Positions 17,000-25,737 of a stretch of 64,000 nucleotides of DNA are shown here, piece by piece. Position 1 is the first letter of the stretch. Each line of letters begins with the position of its first letter. The DNA is from Companilactobacillus nuruki (GTDB lineage: Bacteria > Bacillota > Bacilli > Lactobacillales > Lactobacillaceae): NCBI RefSeq assembly GCF_002872255.1, contig NZ_NIPR01000008.1, forward strand, positions 1 to 64,000, written 5' to 3'. The translations under genes and the position numbers were made by a program. The notes under the pieces were generated by a model. That model saw only the letters and a list, made by a program, of their open reading frames with translations. It ran no database searches and was not told where the DNA came from.

Positions 17000-17044
17000 A
17001 AAGCAAGATCCAGTAATCGTATTTTGATTACTGGATCTTGCTTT
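17000..17044. terminator. Long hairpin terminator after the SDR gene
   Basis: AAAGCAAGATCCAGTAATC (17000-17018) and its exact complement (17026-17044) form a 19-bp stem around GTATTTT. The T-tract after it is short on both strands. It separates the rightward SDR unit from the leftward Cys-rich gene. Confidence 0.75.
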
Positions 17045-17065
17045 AATGCTCGAAATCGGAGCTTT

Positions 17066-17221
17066 TTAAATTGTATCAGTTCTCTTACTGCCGCAATGTC
17101 CGTTACAAGCGCATTTTTTATCATCTAGCATTGGACAATGACATGTGCCATCTGAACTGGAACAACGGCAACCTTCGTGACAAACCATTTCTTGATGGCA
17201 GTATGGATTATTTTCGCTCAT
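17066..17221 (-). CDS. Small Cys/His-rich metallothionein-like protein
   Basis: A 51-aa frame from the ATG at 17221 (alternative in-frame ATG at 17230 adds three residues). It holds nine Cys (8, 14, 18, 20, 27, 29, 37, 39, 43) and four His (9, 15, 28, 42), in pairs such as CRC, CHC and CAC, for example in VCHEGCRCSSSDGTCHCPM. No transmembrane segment is seen and there are few hydrophobic residues. Nine Cys plus His resembles bacterial metallothioneins (SmtA type), although the spacing is different, so a metal-storing or metal-buffering role for Zn, Cu or Cd is likely by inference. It lies 20 bp after a zinc-ribbon gene on the same strand. Confidence 0.75.
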   Translation of the reverse strand: MSENNPYCHQEMVCHEGCRCSSSDGTCHCPMLDDKKCACNGHCGSKRTDTI

Positions 17222-17241
17222 GAATTCCATCTTCTTTTACT

Positions 17242-17502
17242 TTATTTTTTCCAACGTGATAAATTTTTCAATTGCATTGGATATCCAAGTTTTAAAATAA
17301 ATTTTTTGATTGCACCATTGTTTCCATGGTCAATCCCTTCTAATCCAATTTGTTTCATTTGCTCAAAACTAATGTCTGGTTGAGTAAAATTACCATTCTT
17401 ATAACACAAGTTACAATACTTGCTTGATTTACCATTATTAGCTTCAGTTCCCTGATTGGATTTCGTTAAGGGCATTCCGCAACTTTGACAAAATTTTTCC
17501 AT
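17242..17502 (-). CDS. Putative zinc-ribbon protein
   Basis: 86-aa protein opening with FCQSCGMPL and later KYCNLCYKNG, two CxxC knuckles that make a zinc ribbon of the Zn_ribbon_2 type; a conserved FEQMKQIGLEG stretch and a basic tail follow. Members are small proteins of unknown role, sometimes annotated as transcriptional regulators. AAAGGTAG lies upstream of the ATG. The metallothionein-like gene follows at 20 bp, so both are probably one transcript. Confidence 0.85.
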   Translation of the reverse strand: MEKFCQSCGMPLTKSNQGTEANNGKSSKYCNLCYKNGNFTQPDISFEQMKQIGLEGIDHGNNGAIKKFILKLGYPMQLKNLSRWKK

Positions 17503-17561
17503 AAATATATTTCTACCTTTTTTTGTTTATAAATTAATAATATCATTAATTAAATTGAATT

Positions 17562-18209
17562 TTATTTCAAATTCTGTTGATACTTGTAAATAACCTCGTT
17601 ATTAGAAAATTCAATTTTAATAAAGGCATCTTGAGTAGAGTCTATTTCAGATAGATTGGATTCATAAGTTAAAGTTTTAATACCGTTATCCTCAGAGTAA
17701 TCATCTGGATCGCCTAAAGTATTTAATACATGATTATAGTTATCGCCAGTTTGAACTTTATTGAAATCTTCAGTAGTTAATAACTGGGCTCTATCAATAT
17801 TTAAACCTTGGATAGATTTAGAAATTACTCGATCTTTTGAAAAAGTGATCTGAATTGAGATATCGTTATCGTTTTCAGTACCATTCCAGGTTAGATTGTA
17901 CAATTTACTATCGGCATCAATTTGTTGAGTCGAGTTAGGTTGACCGAGAAGGTTTATAACATCAGTTTTATTGAGACTGTTTTTTCCAGTTTTAATTGAA
18001 TTATACTTTTCAATAAATGAAGGACTCTTTTTAGCCTTCTTCTTAGCTACATTTTTACTTTGACTAATAGATGCTTGGTCGGCTTTACCTTGATAGAATG
18101 AGTAGTTTGCCACATATGTCGTAGCTGAAACTACAATAAAAATGGAAAGAATTGTGATCCAAAACCAATTCCGTCTATAGAAAGGTTTTCTTTCATTCTC
18201 ATTCATCAT
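17562..18209 (-). CDS. Membrane-anchored protein with two SmpA/DUF3862-like repeats
   Basis: 215 aa from the ATG at 18209, chosen because GGAGG lies 7 nt upstream; the long in-frame extension has no translation signal. One N-terminal transmembrane segment (NWFWITILSIFIVVSATTYVA) is followed by a Lys-rich linker and two repeats, each with a small-domain signature (LNKTDVINLLGQPN; TGDNYNHVLNTLGDPDDY) typical of DUF3862/BLIP-like domains. It likely faces the outside of the membrane. Function unknown. It is divergent from ssrA. Confidence 0.75.
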   Translation of the reverse strand: MMNENERKPFYRRNWFWITILSIFIVVSATTYVANYSFYQGKADQASISQSKNVAKKKAKKSPSFIEKYNSIKTGKNSLNKTDVINLLGQPNSTQQIDADSKLYNLTWNGTENDNDISIQITFSKDRVISKSIQGLNIDRAQLLTTEDFNKVQTGDNYNHVLNTLGDPDDYSEDNGIKTLTYESNLSEIDSTQDAFIKIEFSNNEVIYKYQQNLK

Positions 18210-18391
18210 TTTCATACCTCCGTTTACAAAGACTATTTTATCAAGAGTTGAGGAAAGTAGCATTATTAATGCACTTTTATTTTCATTGAAAATACTAATA
18301 GTATGTCTGATGTAGTTATATTTAATTAATTGCAACATATTATTTGCTAATTAATTAAAAGTTAGATAGTATGTATTATATGAATATCCAT

Positions 18392-18754
18392 GGGGGTGTT
18401 CTGGATTCGACATGTGTAGTAGCGTGCAGACTGCACTTAGGGTCTCGTGTCCCTTTAAAACACTCAGTTTATTATAACTGCAAAAAATAATAATTCTTAC
18501 GCATTAGCTGCCTAAAAACAGTCTAAGCGTGATCCATTCTAGTTTCGCCCAAGGGTTAGAAATGGGTCTCAAAAATATTGGGCTACGTTTAACTATGCAT
18601 TCTGAATAGTTAAAAAGAGATTGATCGGAATAGTTGCTTTGGTTAGCCTAGTTGTATGGCGTTCATAGTAGCGAAACTTTAAATGATACAACTATGAGTG
18701 TAGATGTCTGCATAGCATTACGCTTGGACAGGGGTTCAATTCCCCTCACCTCCA
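18392..18754 (+). ncRNA. ssrA: Transfer-messenger RNA (tmRNA)
   Basis: The 5' end GGGGGTG (18392-18398) pairs over 7 bp with CACCTCC (18747-18753). The 5' side TTCTGGATTCGAC and the 3' TTCAATTCC T-arm loop are classic tmRNA signatures. The tag frame starts at GCA (18480) and reads AKNNNSYALAA then TAA (18513-18515). The CCA end is not encoded. It rescues stalled ribosomes together with SmpB. A -10 TATTAT lies at 18374-18379. Confidence 0.97.
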
Positions 18755-18764
18755 TTATTAAAAT

Positions 18765-18815
18765 AAAAGTCAGTTATAAAGAGACCTAGGGTCTTGATAT
18801 AACTGACTTTTTATT
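18765..18815. terminator. Terminator after ssrA
   Basis: AAAAGTCAGTTATA and TATAACTGACTTTT form a long stem followed by T-rich sequence. Confidence 0.85.
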
Positions 18816-18928
18816 TTAATAACCTTGAATAATAATATTACTAGTAGAACTGTACCATTATAGTTATGTAGTTTTCTTTTATAAAAAGATAAAAGGCACT
18901 GATCACAATGAACTGTCTTTTAAAAAGA

Positions 18929-19294
18929 TTATTGGATAGAAATTCCCTTAGTTCTCAAGTTATTGATACATTCCTTTAAATATATGTCATTATGTTCAGG
19001 ATATATGGGATATGTATTAGGTATTTCTTCTAGATTATTATATGGTTCACAATGTGCGCCTCTATAATTTGGATTAAACCAATTTTCATTAGGCTTATAT
19101 CCACGACAAATCATTTCATTCATAACTAACAGATGAAATTGATATAGCTTATAAGGAGGGTATTTAAAGGCGTAATCCACGGTAGAATGTTTTTTACCCC
19201 AACCGTTTCCTCTAAGAGCCGCAATTTCTCTATGTTGGCCTAGTAATTGTTGCCTAGGTAATTTTGAAATTAAATCTTCATGCCACAATCTCAT
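18929..19294 (-). CDS. Pyrimidine-dimer DNA glycosylase (T4 endonuclease V type)
   Basis: 121-aa protein of the Pyr_excise family, whose model T4 endonuclease V cuts the glycosidic bond at UV dimers and nicks the abasic site. MRLWHEDLISKLPRQQLLGQ, HREIAALRGNGWGKKH and YQFHLLVMNEMICRGY match the bacterial branch. A Glu sits at position 23 in HREIAALRG, the same place as the catalytic Glu23 of the phage enzyme (MAEYRELPR). The phage nucleophile Thr2 is Arg here, so chemistry may differ or use another amine. It starts 1 nt after the DUF1722 gene, so both are one transcript. Confidence 0.83.
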   Translation of the reverse strand: MRLWHEDLISKLPRQQLLGQHREIAALRGNGWGKKHSTVDYAFKYPPYKLYQFHLLVMNEMICRGYKPNENWFNPNYRGAHCEPYNNLEEIPNTYPIYPEHNDIYLKECINNLRTKGISIQ

Positions 19295-19295
19295 T

Positions 19296-19679
19296 TTATT
19301 TCTTTCTCAATTCTCTTATTATTCTTGATTGCATAAGATACTTTATTTGATACTTATAAGTTAGGTCCTTTAGGAAGAATCCTAATTGATCATTTTCAGG
19401 TTCTAAAGATACAATCAATTTAACATAGGTTTTTCTTTCAGAATCAGTACATATTTTTTTAAAGTATCCCCAAATATGTTGATAAGTATTTGTTAATGTT
19501 TCCTTTGTGGGATGAACGTTCTCTAAAGATTCTATGATATTTTCAAATTCGATGTTCTTAGTTTCAGACCATTCATTATTTTTAGCCATTAAACGAACGT
19601 TATCATACATCTTTTGAGATTTCGACATTACCCAATACTTATTATATGCCCACTCGTTTTGCCAATTAATAATTATCAT
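19296..19679 (-). CDS. DUF1722 (YbgA-like) protein
   Basis: 127 aa from the ATG at 19679. Family landmarks are EWAYNKYWVMSKSQKMYDNVRLMA near the N-terminus, NTYQHIWGYFKKICTDSERKTYVKLI in the middle, and YKYQIKYLMQSRIIREL at the end, the pattern of DUF1722. In E. coli ybgA lies next to the photolyase gene; other family members are fused to DUF523. Here the partner, 1 nt downstream, is a pyrimidine-dimer glycosylase, again a UV-damage enzyme. The biochemical role is unknown. The ribosome binding site (AAAAGG) is close to the start, so the exact start is uncertain. Confidence 0.8.
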   Translation of the reverse strand: MIIINWQNEWAYNKYWVMSKSQKMYDNVRLMAKNNEWSETKNIEFENIIESLENVHPTKETLTNTYQHIWGYFKKICTDSERKTYVKLIVSLEPENDQLGFFLKDLTYKYQIKYLMQSRIIRELRKK

Positions 19680-19920
19680 CACCTTTTAGTCGTGATATTT
19701 ATCTAACCATATCAAATTATTTAGTACTTTGAATAGTTTAATGTTTTATGAATTGGAATCATATATGTATTGAGTTTTGAATACAAAGAATTATGTTTCA
19801 AATTTAATAATTGCTTTTAAAATCTTTGTAAGAATAAAAACAAGTTTAATAAGAACACCGTAATTATTTATTGTTATAATGAATTACCGATATAAATCAA
19901 ATAATTACTACCGAGAATAA
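19680..19920. other. AT-rich intergenic region, no gene seen
   Basis: Very AT-rich. A loose inverted repeat, CGTAATT/AATTACCG, lies near 19858-19890. No credible ORF with a ribosome binding site on either strand. The leftward promoter of the DUF1722 gene must lie here, but I cannot point to one clear pair of boxes. Confidence 0.5.
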
Positions 19921-19974
19921 AAAAAACAGTGATTAACACACTTAAATAAAGGTGTTAGTCACTGTTTTTTTTAT
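19921..19974. terminator. Bidirectional terminator after the XRE gene
   Basis: A-tract plus CAGTGATTAACAC pairs with GTGTTAGTCACTG plus T-tract, with six A on the left and eight T on the right. It ends the leftward XRE gene. Confidence 0.85.
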
Positions 19975-19982
19975 AATTAGTT

Positions 19983-20303
19983 TTATTTATTATCTACAAA
20001 ACCAATTATTTCCATAAATAAATCTATGTATGATTGGCGATCTTTTTTTTGCATTGAATTCATGAATTTGAAAAAATTATCCGTCTTATCATCAATAGAG
20101 CTTTGTTTAAAAATATCTCCTACCTCCATATCTAGGGCATGAACAATCTTTTCTAACTTTGATAAAGAGATACTTCCTGATTCTCCTAATTCTAATCTTG
20201 AAATTGTATATCTTGAAACGTGAGAATTCTCAGCAAGTTGTTCGATTGTTAGTCCCTTACTTAATCTTCTTTGTCTGATAAATTCATTGTAACTTTTAGC
20301 CAT
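19983..20303 (-). CDS. XRE family helix-turn-helix regulator
   Basis: 106-aa protein. The HTH_3 domain fills residues 7-62 (FIRQRRLSKGLTIEQLAENS, HVSRYTISRLELG, KLEKIVHALDMEVGDIF). The short C-terminal part has no known ligand domain. GGGAG precedes the ATG. It is divergent from the broken surface-protein gene; AAAAAAC/GTTTTTT (20357-20374) in the gap could be its operator (inference). Confidence 0.87.
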   Translation of the reverse strand: MAKSYNEFIRQRRLSKGLTIEQLAENSHVSRYTISRLELGESGSISLSKLEKIVHALDMEVGDIFKQSSIDDKTDNFFKFMNSMQKKDRQSYIDLFMEIIGFVDNK

Positions 20304-20444
20304 ATTTTTATACTCCCTAGCTTAAGCTACCTTATGTGAGCAACGAGCGAAATTGCAAAAAACAGTCGTTTTTTAAATAATGTTAAAAATATGCACATAG
20401 ATGTCTTATAATACTCTATAAAGAGGGTAAAGGGGGTTGCTCCT

Positions 20445-21230
20445 ATGAAAAAATTAAGGTTTTTTTCCTGTTTAGCTTTTATTTTAATTTTTTTAGTATT
20501 TTTCTGCTCCAATTATCAGAACAGTTCAGCTGCTTCTTTGTTACCAACTCCTGATACAAAACCATCTAGTTGGACAACTAATTCTAATTATCTTACTTAT
20601 TGGCAAAAACTTTTAGATGATACCAATAATCCTTCCTTGGATAACCTTGGCATTTCGTCTGTAGATACACCAATAGATTCCAAATATGCATTTTCACCTA
20701 TTTTAACTTTAAATACTAAGTATTATGTTTACAATTCGGATGGTTCAAAATCGCAATTAACAACGGGGGGGTGCCAAAGTAGTTCGTTCAAATGATGGTC
20801 AACTATGGTGGGTGTAATGACGACAAGCTTATATATTATATTGCCATGGTATTCTTGGAATTAAGTACATAGATTAATAACGATATTGAATATATAGATT
20901 CTAATATTGAGGAACCAGTTAAGAATATTATTGGGACACAAAATTGTCATTTCGTAAATAATATATACGGCTCTTGATACTTCTAGGAGATTAGAGTGTC
21001 GACTGTTTCTGCCATCATAAAAATTTAAAATTTCAACTAACGAAGATCTGATAACAATTATAGAAACTCTTATAAATAAAAAAGGGTAGTTTGCTACCGC
21101 TAATTCAGATGATGAAAGTACAACTAAATAATACTGCAAACGAAAATAATAATATTATTTGAAATGTGATTAAATCGTTTCCACCGCAACTAATAGAAAC
21201 TTATTTAGATAATTCTGTTTGAATTTTAAA
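20445..21230 (+). pseudogene. Decayed WxL-type surface protein gene
   Basis: The frame opens at 20445 (GGGGG upstream) with a signal peptide and a segment like the N-terminus of the intact protein at 21310 (LLP..., then IDSKYAFSPILTLNTKYYVYNSDG against PAKYSFSPKLTSQTTYYLIDANG). It breaks at a G7 run near 20765-20771; in another frame it continues AKVVRSNDGQLWWV to a stop. Many stops follow. Near 21145-21220, NNII, then a TGA, then NVIKSFPPQLIETYLDN matches NNISWDVVQTFPAQPDNTYLDN of the intact copy, so Trp became a stop. The fragment is also shorter than the matching region, implying deletion. Confidence 0.85.
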
Positions 21231-21309
21231 ATACTAGGTAATCTAGATCCTAATAATATTAAAAATTTATTTAGTATACAAAAAAGTTGTAAAACAGGAA
21301 AGGGGAAAA

Positions 21310-24300
21310 ATGAAAACTAATGTGAAAAAATGTGTATTTTCTTTCTTTTTTACTTTTCTATTTTTATTCAGTTTTAAATATCAAATTGTTGGGGCAGATC
21401 AGCTATTACCTTCTAACGATAGCTTTTCTCCACCAAGTGATAGGCCCAATAGAAATAGTGCAATTTCCTCTGATAAAAATTGGACAGCATTGTTAGATGA
21501 CGATGGGTCTTCTGAGGTTCCGGGGGTTTATGGGAGTGATGATATTGTACCAGCTAAATATTCATTTTCTCCGAAACTAACTTCTCAGACAACGTATTAT
21601 CTAATAGATGCCAATGGAAATGAAACTCTACAAAAATCAACTAATCATAATTCTAATATTTCTGCAAAGGGTGAAACAAAATTAAGAGTAACTAATATTG
21701 GATATTATCAAGGAACAAGTGTGGATATTATATACAATATCCTTGTGCCAAATAAGTATAATGGTAATCCAACTGGGTCTTATACCATTTATATTCCCCA
21801 TATTTCATCTAGTACTACTGATAACCAATATACAACTGCGCTCTCTAATTTCTTACAGGTAAGAATGGGGAGTGTTAAATCAAAAGAATATGTTCTCAAT
21901 CAGGTTCAATTTGTAAAAAGTGGAACCACTACTCCAATAAAAAATATTAGTGGCGTGTTCACAAGCAATAGACTTTCAGCTTATAAAGGTATGTATATTG
22001 ATCCACAATCTTATCAGGGCGCAAGAGTTGCAAAAGGTTATGGCTCTTCGCAACGTAGGATAGTATATGGGATTGCCCCTTTTAATGACAATAAGAGCTT
22101 ATTCATAGCATCTAATACGCCTACAGGTGACACAGAAGAGCCTTATAATAGTTTTTCAGAACTATTTACTGCAAGTGATGGAACTCTTAACCTACTATTT
22201 TATGATTATCTAACCGTCATGTACTACAGTGTTGGTGCAACTGCAGTTTCCCCAACAGAAATATCTTCACCAGATGTCATAGGAAATACTAATGATAACT
22301 CTGATAAGAAAAATAATATCAGCTGGGACGTGGTTCAAACATTTCCCGCACAACCTGATAATACATATTTGGATAATTACGCACTACATTTCAAAGCTCC
22401 AGTTGATTTAGATTCTAGTAAAATGAACCTTAGTGTTACAGATTCTTCGGGAAAAGATGTTACTAGTAATTTTAATTTGAGTCATGACGACAGTGGCAAT
22501 TATACTGCTACCGCAAAATCTCAAGATGCGCTAGTCAACCAACAATATACTTTCACTTTTACAGGTACCGTAAGTTCCGATCAGTTATCAAATAATGATT
22601 TCTTAAATAAGTATTTAGATACAAGTAGTAGTAATCCTTACTATATTAAGATGAATGGTGAGTCCTATGCCACTTATGGTCTTAAGGGCAATAGCTATAC
22701 AACTACTACTGATGATGGGAAAGCCACTACATCAGCTGACTCAAAGATGGCTATTAATAGCTACAAAGTTATACCTGTATTAAATGGCTCTATGCAAAAT
22801 ACCACCACAAAAGATGGGAAAAATCATGTTGACGATACGATGTCATTTACATGGGCAGCACAGAATGGAAATTCGGATGCCAGATGGGGAGAACTGGTGT
22901 TTAAAGTAAAAATTCCCGATGGTTTAAATATTGATCTCAGTTCTTTAAAGTTAAAACTTGGAAATAATGCTTCCTATGCAGTTCCTAGTTCTAAGTACAG
23001 TTACGATAGTTCTAGTAGAACATTGACTGTTAATTCGAATAGTGGTTCTTGGATTGGAACAGGAAGCGAAATATTGACGTATGATACGACTATCGATGGC
23101 TCTGCTAGAGGTAGCACAATTTCAGAAACTGATGTGAGTGTTGGCGGTATAGATCAGAATGTATTTGTTAAACCCGGCGATACCAAACCAACTGCTTCGA
23201 CAACATATTCGTCTACTCCATTTGATGTAGAGAAGGACAGTTTCCCAAGTGTTCCCGATTTTAAAAAGGGAGTTGAAAACGCCACTGAAGCTTCTAGAGG
23301 AGACGGAAAGAATAGGATCAATGATGTATTGAACTTTACTTTGACTGCTCAAAATAAAGGTAAGGTCAAATACAGTAAGTGGGGTCCTATTATCTTTAAA
23401 GATGTTATCCCTAAAGGTTTGAATATTGATAAAGATTCACTGAAGTTAAAATTAAATGATGGGACAACTCAATCTCCTACTAATGCAACTTACGATAAAA
23501 ATTCCGATGGCAGTACTATCCTAACGCTCGATACAACTACTAATTTATCGGAAGGGGATAGTCTGACTTTAAGTTACAATGCGACCATCGATCCTCTTGC
23601 TGGAGACCCTAGTTCCGGACTAAGTCCTTTAGTAAATAAGGCTTGGGCAAGTGGTAAAGATATCAATGGATTTGCCGATGGTAATTATGGGGCAAATATT
23701 ACGAAGACAGATAGTCAAACGATTGCTGTTGAACCTAATATTTTGAAGCCTAAGTTTACTAATCAATTGAAGAAAGACAATGATACAGATGATAGCTATT
23801 CTAATGCGGTTACTGCAAGGTATGGAGAAACTATAGATTATAAGTTAATTTTCAAAGCTGAAGCTAATGGAAGAAGTTTTAAGGGAGGTTCTTTTAAGGG
23901 ATCATTACCAAAAGGACTAAGTTTAGTAAGTGATGGTGTAGATGTTAACTATTCTTCTGATGGATCAAATGTTAACTATAAAAACCTTGATAGCATAACT
24001 GATCTTAAACAAATTGATTCTGGGCAAAGTGTAACTATAACTTTTAAGGTTAAAATAACTCAAGAAACTCCTTCTGAAATACAGTATTTACCAAGTATTT
24101 TAGAAACCGATGATGACACACCTATAAATGCAAATGTATCAACGATAGAGCCACAAGATTGGTTGGGTTTCGAAGAGGTGCCTAGTGACATTGATTTTGG
24201 GACGCATACTCCTTTTAGTATTACAAATATTAATAATATTAAAACTGTTGGGAATCTTAATATAATGAACTATACGAATAGTCCATATTATCAAATATCT

Positions 24301-24597
24301 GTTTCATATGATCCCTTGGGTGATACGGCTATAAAGAATGGTGATAATATACTTCAAGCAGTTGATAGTCAGGGACTACTGTTCATTAAGCAAAAGGATA
24401 CTGGCAGGTGGATTCCAATAAATTCGAGTGGCGCCATGTTGAATAGTGCAGGATTTAACAAAATAGGAAGTAATTCTCTTACTGAATTTGTAGGACCAGG
24501 AAAGTGGTTGATGAACGCAAACGGAACTAATATTAAATCAGGGCGCTATTCTGGAAATATAACATGGAGTGCGGTTGATGGGATTCCAAATAATTGA
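21310..24597 (+). CDS. Very large secreted surface protein with WxL-like C-terminus
   Basis: 1095 aa. A signal peptide ends near VGA-DQLL (residue 29). A unique N-terminal region of about 330 residues is followed by at least two homologous modules with a GDGKN start (KDGKNHVDDTMSFTW... and RGDGKNRINDVLNFTL...), each with a GLNID..SLKLKL stretch, then a further module (YGETIDYKLIFKAEA...LPKGLSLVSDG). These look like DUF11 or isopeptide-stabilised Ig-like modules. The C-terminus reads EVPSDIDFG, GPGKWLM and NITWSAVDGIP, a WxL-like domain with altered second motif. It lacks LPXTG and is probably wall-associated. AAAGGGG precedes the ATG. The broken paralogue directly upstream shares its design. 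Confidence 0.87.
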   Translation: MKTNVKKCVFSFFFTFLFLFSFKYQIVGADQLLPSNDSFSPPSDRPNRNSAISSDKNWTALLDDDGSSEVPGVYGSDDIVPAKYSFSPKLTSQTTYYLIDANGNETLQKSTNHNSNISAKGETKLRVTNIGYYQGTSVDIIYNILVPNKYNGNPTGSYTIYIPHISSSTTDNQYTTALSNFLQVRMGSVKSKEYVLNQVQFVKSGTTTPIKNISGVFTSNRLSAYKGMYIDPQSYQGARVAKGYGSSQRRIVYGIAPFNDNKSLFIASNTPTGDTEEPYNSFSELFTASDGTLNLLFYDYLTVMYYSVGATAVSPTEISSPDVIGNTNDNSDKKNNISWDVVQTFPAQPDNTYLDNYALHFKAPVDLDSSKMNLSVTDSSGKDVTSNFNLSHDDSGNYTATAKSQDALVNQQYTFTFTGTVSSDQLSNNDFLNKYLDTSSSNPYYIKMNGESYATYGLKGNSYTTTTDDGKATTSADSKMAINSYKVIPVLNGSMQNTTTKDGKNHVDDTMSFTWAAQNGNSDARWGELVFKVKIPDGLNIDLSSLKLKLGNNASYAVPSSKYSYDSSSRTLTVNSNSGSWIGTGSEILTYDTTIDGSARGSTISETDVSVGGIDQNVFVKPGDTKPTASTTYSSTPFDVEKDSFPSVPDFKKGVENATEASRGDGKNRINDVLNFTLTAQNKGKVKYSKWGPIIFKDVIPKGLNIDKDSLKLKLNDGTTQSPTNATYDKNSDGSTILTLDTTTNLSEGDSLTLSYNATIDPLAGDPSSGLSPLVNKAWASGKDINGFADGNYGANITKTDSQTIAVEPNILKPKFTNQLKKDNDTDDSYSNAVTARYGETIDYKLIFKAEANGRSFKGGSFKGSLPKGLSLVSDGVDVNYSSDGSNVNYKNLDSITDLKQIDSGQSVTITFKVKITQETPSEIQYLPSILETDDDTPINANVSTIEPQDWLGFEEVPSDIDFGTHTPFSITNINNIKTVGNLNIMNYTNSPYYQISVSYDPLGDTAIKNGDNILQAVDSQGLLFIKQKDTGRWIPINSSGAMLNSAGFNKIGSNSLTEFVGPGKWLMNANGTNIKSGRYSGNITWSAVDGIPNN

Positions 24598-24645
24598 TAT
24601 TACAAAAAGATTTTAATTAATAAAATAAATTCTAAAATTATGAAT

Positions 24646-24695
24646 ATAGATCTCAATATTTTTGTGATTTAGATATTGAGATCTATTTATTTTGT
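24646..24695 (+). terminator. Terminator after the 1095-aa surface protein
   Basis: ATAGATCTCAATAT (24646-24659) pairs exactly with ATATTGAGATCTAT (24673-24686), followed by TTATTTT. A second small hairpin, TAGCCGT/ACGGCTA, lies at 24768-24789. No gene is seen in 24598-24931. Confidence 0.85.
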
Positions 24696-24888
24696 TCTAG
24701 AAAATAATTGTTTAATAAATATGGAAAAAATCCTTTTATATGATATTTGAATTTGATCGAAAAAAATAGCCGTATTTTAAAACGGCTAAATATTATTGTT
24801 TTTAAATGTCCATCAAAACAAATGTATGAACGTGATGGAAAATTTTAAGTTAAATACTTTTATAGTTTAATTATTCTAAAATAAAAAA

Positions 24889-24930
24889 AGTGCATATGTC
24901 AAAACACTGAATGCTTTGATATGTGCGCTT
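24889..24930 (-). terminator. Terminator after the YitT-like gene
   Basis: GTGCATATGTCAAA and TTTGATATGTGCGC form a stem with G-U pairs; the A-run at 24884-24890 is a U-tract on the minus strand. Confidence 0.8.
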
Positions 24931-24931
24931 T

Positions 24932-25534
24932 TTATTGTGTTGCAAGATGTTTCTGATGAATCAAACCAAATCCCTTAATAGAGAGGCTTGAAATTCCAAC
25001 TGACATAACTGCTAGTAGGAATGAAACAACATCAGTTAATGCGATGTTTCCTAAGCAGACAATGGCATCAATGATGAAAAGACTAATGTATTTATCTACA
25101 CCGAAATTTTTGTGAATAATCATTGGTGGAACAGTGGTTCCGCCACTAGACATGTTTAATGTATAAAGTATTGCTAAACCAATTCCAAAAATGATACTTC
25201 CTACAATAATAGAAATAACTCTACTGTTAGGAATTAAATTATAAACCGGTGTGATATATAACAATAAGGGCAACATGAAACTTCCTAAAGCCAATTTGAC
25301 GGTTGTTTGTCGATCTAAATGTAAGTAAGCCAGTACTAACATCACAATATTTATGAACAGAACCGAGATGAAGGTTGGGATTTTCCATCCTGCTTGCAAC
25401 AATATAGCAATTCCAGTGGCACCACCGGCTGCAATACTGTGCGGCTCGAAGAACATATTAAGACTGAATGCGATAAGTTCCAAAGCAACTAACATTATTA
25501 GTAGTTTTGTGGACGTTCTCTTCTTATTCTTCAT
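24932..25534 (-). CDS. YitT family membrane protein, short form
   Basis: 200-aa protein with about five or six hydrophobic segments. It has the family landmarks FEPHSIAAGGATGIAILLQ near the N-terminus and YTLNMSSGGTTVPPMIIHK in the middle. It lacks the C-terminal DUF2179 domain of full-length YitT proteins (about 280 aa), which is common for short lactobacillar forms. Function unknown. It is monocistronic with its own terminator. Confidence 0.85.
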   Translation of the reverse strand: MKNKKRTSTKLLIMLVALELIAFSLNMFFEPHSIAAGGATGIAILLQAGWKIPTFISVLFINIVMLVLAYLHLDRQTTVKLALGSFMLPLLLYITPVYNLIPNSRVISIIVGSIIFGIGLAILYTLNMSSGGTTVPPMIIHKNFGVDKYISLFIIDAIVCLGNIALTDVVSFLLAVMSVGISSLSIKGFGLIHQKHLATQ

Positions 25535-25737
25535 ATATATAACTATATCATGAATATATACTCATGGCAATAAAAGTCTAAGCTACTTTTATTATAAATA
25601 TTTCAATAAAGTTACCTAGATTACATAAAACCTGAAAAATGTAACTTTGTGGTCGTTGTCATGTAATATTGAGCTGTTAATATAGCACCATAGCAAATGA
25701 GAGCTAAACAATTTAAAAATAAGGATGTAATTAATTT

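Noticed and set aside
17177-17383. Open frame on the plus strand across the metallothionein-like and zinc-ribbon genes
   Set aside because: The minus-strand frames have CxxC motifs and conserved patterns; the plus frame has none.
20445-20795. Intact 116-residue secreted protein
   Set aside because: It matches only the N-terminus of the downstream surface protein, breaks at a homopolymer, and homologous remains continue past its stop.
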